Source: Bacteroidetes bacterium ADurb.Bin302
Lineage (GTDB): Bacteria > Bacteroidota > Bacteroidia > Bacteroidales > Paludibacteraceae
Assembly (NCBI GenBank): GCA_002069025.1
Contig: MWBK01000022.1
Coordinates: 1-8,921 of the forward strand
Direction of reading: 5' to 3'
DNA: 8,921 nt
The position numbers and the translations under genes were made by a program. Each line of letters begins with the position of its first letter. The first letter of the stretch is position 1. The notes below the pieces were generated by a model. It made no database searches, had not been told where the DNA came from, and saw only the letters and a list, made by a program, of their open reading frames with translations. Positions 1 to 6,000 of this stretch are shown one piece after another.

Positions 1-2522
1 AAAATCAGGTTGCCGTTATTATCATATTGAAAATTGACATTGGAACCCCCGGTTGTGGTTGTAATCTGATTAATATTATTTACCGTGTAATTTGTGACGA
101 CTCCGTTTAAATTAGCCGCTGTACGGTTTCCCAAAGCATCGTAGGTATAAGTGTTGTGTATAACGGGGCTGCCTTGTGGGCCTCTTTTATAATCGGTTAA
201 CCGATTATTATTATCATATACAAACTGTTCAGATTTATTATTATTTGTCCTTGTCAAATCATTTTTATTATCCTCTTTATTGTAAGTAAAGGTTGTATTT
301 TGTATTGTATCGGCATTTAAATATATTAACCGGTTATTTGCATCGTACTGATAAGTATTGGTAATTCCATTTGCAAGAGTCTTTTGTATGAGGTTGTTTT
401 TATTATCATAGGCAAAAGATGCAATAGTTACATTATTTTTCAAAATACTTGAAAGTCTGTTTCTTAAATCAAAGTTTTTTACCACAACTGTACTATCAGG
501 GTAAATTGTAGTTTGTATTCTGCCTGCAATGTTATAAGAGTAATTTACAGTTCTGCTGTTAAAGGTTTCCGAAATCAAGCGGTTCAGTACATCGTAATTG
601 AAGTAAACAGTACCGTTTACATTTGTTGCTGTTTTTACTCTGCTTGATGAGTCGTAAGTATAAGTAAATACATTACCGTCGGGCAGTGTTTTTGAAACAA
701 TACGATTAAGAGAGTCATAAACATAATTAATAGTTGTACCATCTGCCAATTGCTGAGTAGTGATATTGCCAATATTATCATAAGTAAAATCAATATGGCG
801 TCCATCAGGATAAGTAACTGAAACCGGCCTGTCAAGATTGTCATAAGTGTACAGGGTTGAATGATTATCTTGATCCTTTACACTTGAAATATTTCCTTTT
901 ACAGTATAAGTATAGGTAATAACACCGCCCAGATTGTCTGCGATTGTTTTTACTCTGTTCAGACTATCATAAGTTATGTTTGCTGTATGACCATTTCTAT
1001 CTGTTACCGAAGTAATGTTATCGTTATTATCATACACAAACTGAAAATCGTTTCCCAAATAATCCGTAATTTTTGTTTGCCGGTGTTTATCATCATAATG
1101 GATTGACAATGTATTTCCGGCTCCATTGGTAACAGCACTAACATTACCTGCTGGGTCATAACTATAAGAGCTGATGTTTCCTGTACCATCTTGCACGGTC
1201 TTTACCCGGTTCATTGCATCATAAGTAAATTGGGCATTGCTTCCGTTTGGCAGGTTCATGGTTGTTAGGTTTCCGTTGGGATCGTAGCCGAAATTTGCAA
1301 CATCTCCTGTTGGAAAAGTCAAAGACGTTAATTTATTCCGTGTATCATAAGCATATTTATATTCATAACCGAGTGGCCCTTTTATGCTTGTGATATTATC
1401 CATGGGATCGTATGCCAATGTGTAGATGTTACCCTTAGCATCAATATATTTTACAGGTCTGTTAGATGCATCATACTGAATATATGTAGATTGATTTTTC
1501 TCATTTTGATATGATATAACATTGCCAATGCTATCTAAACCCAGATTAAAATTTTGATTAAGCGGATCTGTAATTTTTTTCAATCTGCCCAATATATCAT
1601 ATTCAAGTGTATTCGTATGATTCGCAGCATCTGTAAATGAAACTAAGTCGCCCCTTGCAGTATAGACCAGTGTAGCAATAGCCCCGTGTGGCGCAACAAC
1701 AGATGTAGGATTCCCGTATGCATCGTATAGATAAGAATAAATATTGCCTTTCGGGTCAGTGCTGGTCAAAATATCTCCATTGGCTGCATAGGTGGCAGTG
1801 TATTTTAAATTACCCGGTTCCGTTAGTTCTATCAGGTTACCATTGACATCATATGCCATAGTAGTGGTATTTCCCTTTTCATCGCGGAAACTGGTCATAA
1901 TATTAAAATCCGGAGCGTAGGTATAAGTTTTTGTATTGCCCAATGCATCCGTTATGGCAAGTACATTACCTTTTGCATCATACGTATATTGTGTTAGATT
2001 TCCATTTGCATCCGTTTCACTTGTTTTGTTACCTTGTTGATCGTAGGTAAAAGACATATTGTAGCCACAGCAATTGCTGGTAAGTTGTGAAAGCCAGACA
2101 CCGTTTCCGCTTTTTTGATAGCCATAAGTTGTAACCTGATTATTTCCATCCGGCATATAATCCGTACAAATAGTTTTTAAAACAGAGGTGTCATAGCTAA
2201 AACTGATTCTTTTATTACAACCTATCACTTCACTGCAGGTAATATTTTCAAAATAAATGATATCAACTACATTTTTGTTTTTATCGGTAATGCTCTTCAT
2301 TGGCCCGTTAACCAAATAATTATACTTTGACTTTCCGCCCAATGGGTCGGTAACCTGTATCAAATCTCCATTATTGTTATAAGCATATTGTATCGTTCTT
2401 GTTGGAGAAGCTACTGCATCCGTCACCGTTTGTAATTTGCCGCCTGCATTATAAGCCAATGTGATAGATTGCCCTGCCGTTGTGGAAATTGATGTAAGTA
2501 AACTGTCTGTATAAGTAAACTG
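1..2522 (-). repeat. RHS/YD-repeat array (protein-level tandem repeat)
   Basis: From about residue 170 to the window edge the RHS protein consists of degenerate repeats. I count about 25 exact YD motifs (examples are FTYDQQGN, YTYDAKGN, FGYDPNGN, FTYDAMNR, YVYDSLNR and FQYDNNGN) and about 33 units with degenerate ones such as YAANGD and YNIAGR. Spacing is about 20-25 residues, often with a linking T-D-x-x-G-N or P-D-G element. In DNA this appears as recurrent 'atcataagt'-like words roughly every 60-75 bases on the plus strand. The units have diverged strongly, so this is an old protein repeat rather than a recent DNA duplication. The array has not ended by base 1. Confidence 0.9.
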
Positions 2523-3029
2523 AAGATAGTTGCCATTAGGCTCAGACATTTTTGAAATTTTCTTATATACAGAATCATCAAAGAAAAACTTTGTACCATC
2601 AGGCTTGGTTAATAAAAATTTTCCGGGTTGATATTGAGATAGTGTTGCAAATATTCCTTTTTCAGCTTCATAATTTGTTCCATTTTTTACATACAAATCT
2701 TCCCTACCATCTCCCCAGGAAATGGTAACATTATCAATTGAGTCAACTCCATAATTTACAGAATACAAGCAGCGCCAGCCATTACCAAATCCTACGTTTC
2801 TGTCAAAGTCAAAACTATTATAATAAAAAGTCAGGTTGATATTAAATCCACGAGAAGCTATATAATCATCGGTGCGTTTTATAAAAACATTCCCACTCAA
2901 AGTATTTACTTGTACACCCATTGGACCTTCTTTATTGGGTCTGTTCAGATTTTGAGCCATCAGGCTGCCGGCCAAACCAATAATTAGTATTGCCAACAAA
3001 AACATCTTTATTTCTTTTCTGCTACTCAT
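1..3029 (-). CDS. Secreted RHS/YD-repeat protein with DUF6531-like N-terminus (3' partial)
   Basis: The frame opens at ATG 3027-3029 and has no stop before base 1, giving 1009 complete residues with the C-terminus missing. Residues 1-25 form a Sec signal peptide (MSSRKEIK, a hydrophobic core, then SLMA before QN). There is no lipobox cysteine. Residues about 35-90 resemble DUF6531, the domain before many RHS repeats: a V-N-x-x-S-G-N-V strand, then FYYNSF and GFGNGW. An aromatic segment with WGDGRE and KPDGTKFFF follows. From about residue 170 onward the protein is YD repeats, typically x-Y-D-x-x-G/N-N/R about every 20-25 residues. RHS/YD repeats are known to wrap into a large beta-shell that can enclose a C-terminal toxin. 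That end is outside the window, so a toxin or effector role is only possible, not shown. No PAAR or VgrG-like domain is present, so Sec export is more likely than type VI loading. A second ATG at 3003-3005 would remove the basic n-region, so the first is preferred. The gene lies just downstream of the giant CARDB gene, probably in one operon. Confidence 0.93.
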   Translation of the reverse strand, partial: MSSRKEIKMFLLAILIIGLAGSLMAQNLNRPNKEGPMGVQVNTLSGNVFIKRTDDYIASRGFNINLTFYYNSFDFDRNVGFGNGWRCLYSVNYGVDSIDNVTISWGDGREDLYVKNGTNYEAEKGIFATLSQYQPGKFLLTKPDGTKFFFDDSVYKKISKMSEPNGNYLQFTYTDSLLTSISTTAGQSITLAYNAGGKLQTVTDAVASPTRTIQYAYNNNGDLIQVTDPLGGKSKYNYLVNGPMKSITDKNKNVVDIIYFENITCSEVIGCNKRISFSYDTSVLKTICTDYMPDGNNQVTTYGYQKSGNGVWLSQLTSNCCGYNMSFTYDQQGNKTSETDANGNLTQYTYDAKGNVLAITDALGNTKTYTYAPDFNIMTSFRDEKGNTTTMAYDVNGNLIELTEPGNLKYTATYAANGDILTSTDPKGNIYSYLYDAYGNPTSVVAPHGAIATLVYTARGDLVSFTDAANHTNTLEYDILGRLKKITDPLNQNFNLGLDSIGNVISYQNEKNQSTYIQYDASNRPVKYIDAKGNIYTLAYDPMDNITSIKGPLGYEYKYAYDTRNKLTSLTFPTGDVANFGYDPNGNLTTMNLPNGSNAQFTYDAMNRVKTVQDGTGNISSYSYDPAGNVSAVTNGAGNTLSIHYDDKHRQTKITDYLGNDFQFVYDNNDNITSVTDRNGHTANITYDSLNRVKTIADNLGGVITYTYTVKGNISSVKDQDNHSTLYTYDNLDRPVSVTYPDGRHIDFTYDNIGNITTQQLADGTTINYVYDSLNRIVSKTLPDGNVFTYTYDSSSRVKTATNVNGTVYFNYDVLNRLISETFNSRTVNYSYNIAGRIQTTIYPDSTVVVKNFDLRNRLSSILKNNVTIASFAYDNKNNLIQKTLANGITNTYQYDANNRLIYLNADTIQNTTFTYNKEDNKNDLTRTNNNKSEQFVYDNNNRLTDYKRGPQGSPVIHNTYTYDALGNRTAANLNGVVTNYTVNNINQITTTTGGSNVNFQYDNNGNLI
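2067..2237 (-). other. Cysteine cluster within the early YD region of the RHS protein
   Basis: Five cysteines, C265, C271, C288, C320 and C321, lie within 57 residues (ITCSEVIGC, KTICTDYM, SNCCGYN). C87 is the only other cysteine I found in the 1009 visible residues. The cluster sits between the first degenerate YD units and the regular array. In an exported protein this suggests disulfides or a metal site. Neither is shown by the sequence alone. Confidence 0.5.
2955..3029 (-). other. Signal peptide of the RHS/YD protein
   Basis: Residues 1-25 have a basic start (R4, K5, K8), a hydrophobic core from M9 to about L19, and a small-residue end, A20-G-S-L-M-A25, followed by Q26-N. Cleavage after A25 fits signal peptidase I. 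No cysteine follows, so this is not a lipoprotein signal. It shows that the RHS protein is exported independently of the upstream giant protein. Confidence 0.85.
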
Positions 3030-3073
3030 AGCTTTTATTTAAAGCTGAACAATATTTTAAATGTTTTTCAACT
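3030..3073 (-). promoter_or_regulatory. 44-base gap and leader between the giant gene and the RHS gene, with a short inverted repeat
   Basis: The gap reads A/T-rich on the coding strand and ends AAATAAAAGCT just before the RHS ATG. There is no Shine-Dalgarno motif, as is common in Bacteroidota. A 6-base inverted repeat (AGCTTT, 5-base loop, AAAGCT; 3030-3046) abuts the start codon. It has only two G-C pairs, is not followed by a T-run, and is unlikely to terminate transcription. I see no convincing Bacteroidota promoter (TTTG near -33 with TAnnTTTG near -7), which favours read-through from the upstream gene. Confidence 0.4.
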
Positions 3074-6000
3074 CTATTTAATAATATAATTTGCATCAGC
3101 ATGTGCCGGGTATGTTACAGGCGCTTTACTATAAACTACAATAACTCCCGAACCTCCTGCTCTGATGATACCCGGCGGGCCTTCCTGTCCGCTTAAGGTT
3201 AAATACAATGAAGGACCTGCAGTATTTAATCCAGACTGTGTAAGTGCTATCGGTAAATTTTCCACACTATATAATACTCTTGTTTGTGCCGGTATATCAT
3301 TATTGGTTGGATTATGATAATTGATCTGAATGGGGAATGGCCATCCTCCAAATGCATGTGCCGGTAATACCAGTTCTATTGATAATTGTGAATTGAGGCC
3401 GGCTGCTGCACCCGGATCGCAACCCGGCTGATTTCCATTACCTGCACCCGTGTTGACACCACCACCTGTAATCAATCCGCCATTATTAGGATTTACGACC
3501 GAGAAACCATTGGTTAAAATTGCAGTAGATAAATCCGTCTTGGTTAAAATGACATCATAAATTCCTAAAGGTCGTCCCTGCAAATTGAATGTGGCATATA
3601 CTGTTGTGCTATTCGTATAGTATATTGCTGTTGCAGGAATGACAGTTGCGTTTTTCACTAGGGTTGCCGTCATGTTATTAGTAAACAAAGAACCAATGAT
3701 GCGAATGGTTACATTACCACTATTACCGCCCGAGTTAGCATCAACCGACACAATACTAAATGGTAACACTTCGGCTTTCAGTGAAATATTTTGATTTAGT
3801 CCATTACTTACGGATAATACATTGATATAATAAACCGAATCGGTAACTGAAGCCATGATGATTTGCTGATTGCCATAATTGGGCGAACCATAGGCATAAT
3901 CAAAATGTGCGGCAGATGGGATATAACCTCCGCCTATATACATTTGGTTATTGGCAACCAGTGAATCATTAGTTTTTAAAGTAACCATTATCGTAGCTCC
4001 TATCAAAGAATCAGGAATACTCAATCTAAAATATCTTGGAACTGATTCAAGCGTTGATGAAGTAAGCGTATTTAATGGAAGGGGTTTCACTTTCACATAA
4101 ATAGGTGTTGCAGATACGGATGTATTGTTTCCTTCCAGTGTTTCAGGAATATTATTCACTACATCCGCTTTTATGATCAGGTTATAGCTGCCTTCTGTTA
4201 CACCCGTTACGATTGGAGTATGCGCCAAAGAATCGATAGTAAGCGGCCCCATATTAATGTTCTTATTCTTCAACCCTATTAAAACAGCAGAAGAGTCTAG
4301 TACAGTATTCTTTGACAGATAAATGGCATCAGTTGTAATGCCGTTTGCCGTATTGGGTGAATTATTAAATACCTTCCATTTTAAAGTATCAATTGTATAT
4401 CCCAGGAACACTGAATCCGGTTGTTGAATGTTTTGTACCAGAAGATCAACAGGAGGAGGATTGAAAATTGTAATATACCGAATCGCTAAATTATTACTCT
4501 CGTTACTTTCAGTTATTTCGCCATTTGCATCGGTATTTATAAGCAAAACATAATTACCGGGAGCAAGGTTTTGGGGAATAATGGATGTTGTTATAGTATC
4601 ATTGTAATAAGCTGCTGGCAATAAGTTCCCGTAATGCCTTTTTGTATGTAATAATATATCACCATTTCCTAAAACCGCATCGGTTGAAAGATAAATATTC
4701 TCAATCCAGCTATTGGGATAAGTAATACCAGCACCATTATTATTTACCCGGTATGCAACAGTTAATGGCTGTCCAATTGCTGCATTATTTATAACAGACA
4801 TGATGCTGTCTGTTAAATCAGCCAGTAATGGAACTTTTACATGAATTTTTTTAGCAGCACCTGAAGCATTGCGAATAAAGTTGACATTATTCGTATTGTC
4901 CATCTCTATTACATTTCCCAAATTAGTTTTTACCAGTGCATAGTAATCTCCTTCCGGAACTAAAGGAATGACAGGAGATTTAGTGTCACTATAGGTTTGA
5001 TTGGTATTTAGTGTAAAGTACTCAGCATAGTTATTATTGAGATAAATAGCATTGCCATTAAAGACAGAATCCGGCGACAGATAGGGCGCATCGTGAGTAT
5101 TGCTATAGTAGTATATATTATTGGGTTTCATTCCCAAATTTTTAACGGTCCAGTTGAAAGCATAAGGATAACCTACCACTGCCGTATCGGCTCCATTTAC
5201 TGAAGTAACAATAAAGTCGGGGAAAGGATTTTTTAATACCCTTTGACCACTACCGGTAATATTATTGCTTGAATTGCCTCCTTCATATACACCCGTATTG
5301 GCGTTTGTTTTTACATAGAACCAGGCATTGGTGTTTAAAGATTGTGGGAAGCAGGAATTAATATAATAGGAGTAAGGCATCGTTAAGTAAAAAGAATCAC
5401 GATAAGATGCACCTGAAGTAAGGATTTCGCTATGATTTCTTAGTCCAATAAAATATGAAGTAGATTGATTAAATACAGCATTACAACTTACAAATAAACT
5501 GTCAACCCAGCTTCCACTGGTAGTATTGGGCCCATTGTTGATAACTGTATAACAGAATAGCTGTGCATGAGAAGTTAATACCGTATCAGCTAATGTAAAA
5601 TCAGAAACTATTAAGTCAACAGGAGAACCCGGACTTACAGCAATTGCTACTGCACTGCTTATATTGTTATTGATATTAGTTTCGCTAAAGCTGTTATCAC
5701 TGTTTCCTTTTACATATAAATACCAAGTGCCGGTTGCGGCAGGAGGAAAAGCATAGCTGATTGTATGAGGCACACCCGAGCCTGCAGATACATTTTCATT
5801 ATATGTATAGGTGCCTACCAATTGAGCAGTATTGTCGAATGTAGCCGAAGTACTTATGTATAAATTGTCTTTTCTGATATGATTGAAAACGGAACCAAGA
5901 CCGTTGTTACTTACCGTGTAAGAAATATTGAATGGAACTCCGCCTGTTGCATTGGCAGGAGTCGATACCGAGTTAACAACGATATCAGGTCTTGAAATCG

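Noticed and set aside
635..1189. Small minus-strand open frames (635-844 and 1004-1189)
   Set aside because: They lie in another frame inside the RHS/YD gene, and their Leu/Ile/Met-rich translations arise from reading the repeated YD codons out of frame.
1..2100. CRISPR-like regular repeats ('atcataagt' words at roughly even spacing)
   Set aside because: The words are degenerate and in frame, and they encode the Tyr-Asp of YD repeats. There is no constant repeat with unique spacers.
3003..3005. Second ATG as the RHS start
   Set aside because: Starting there would remove the basic n-region (R4, K5, K8) of an otherwise standard signal peptide.
3030..3046. Inverted repeat as a rho-independent terminator for the giant gene
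   Set aside because: The stem is short and A/T-rich with no following U-tract, and it touches the next start codon.
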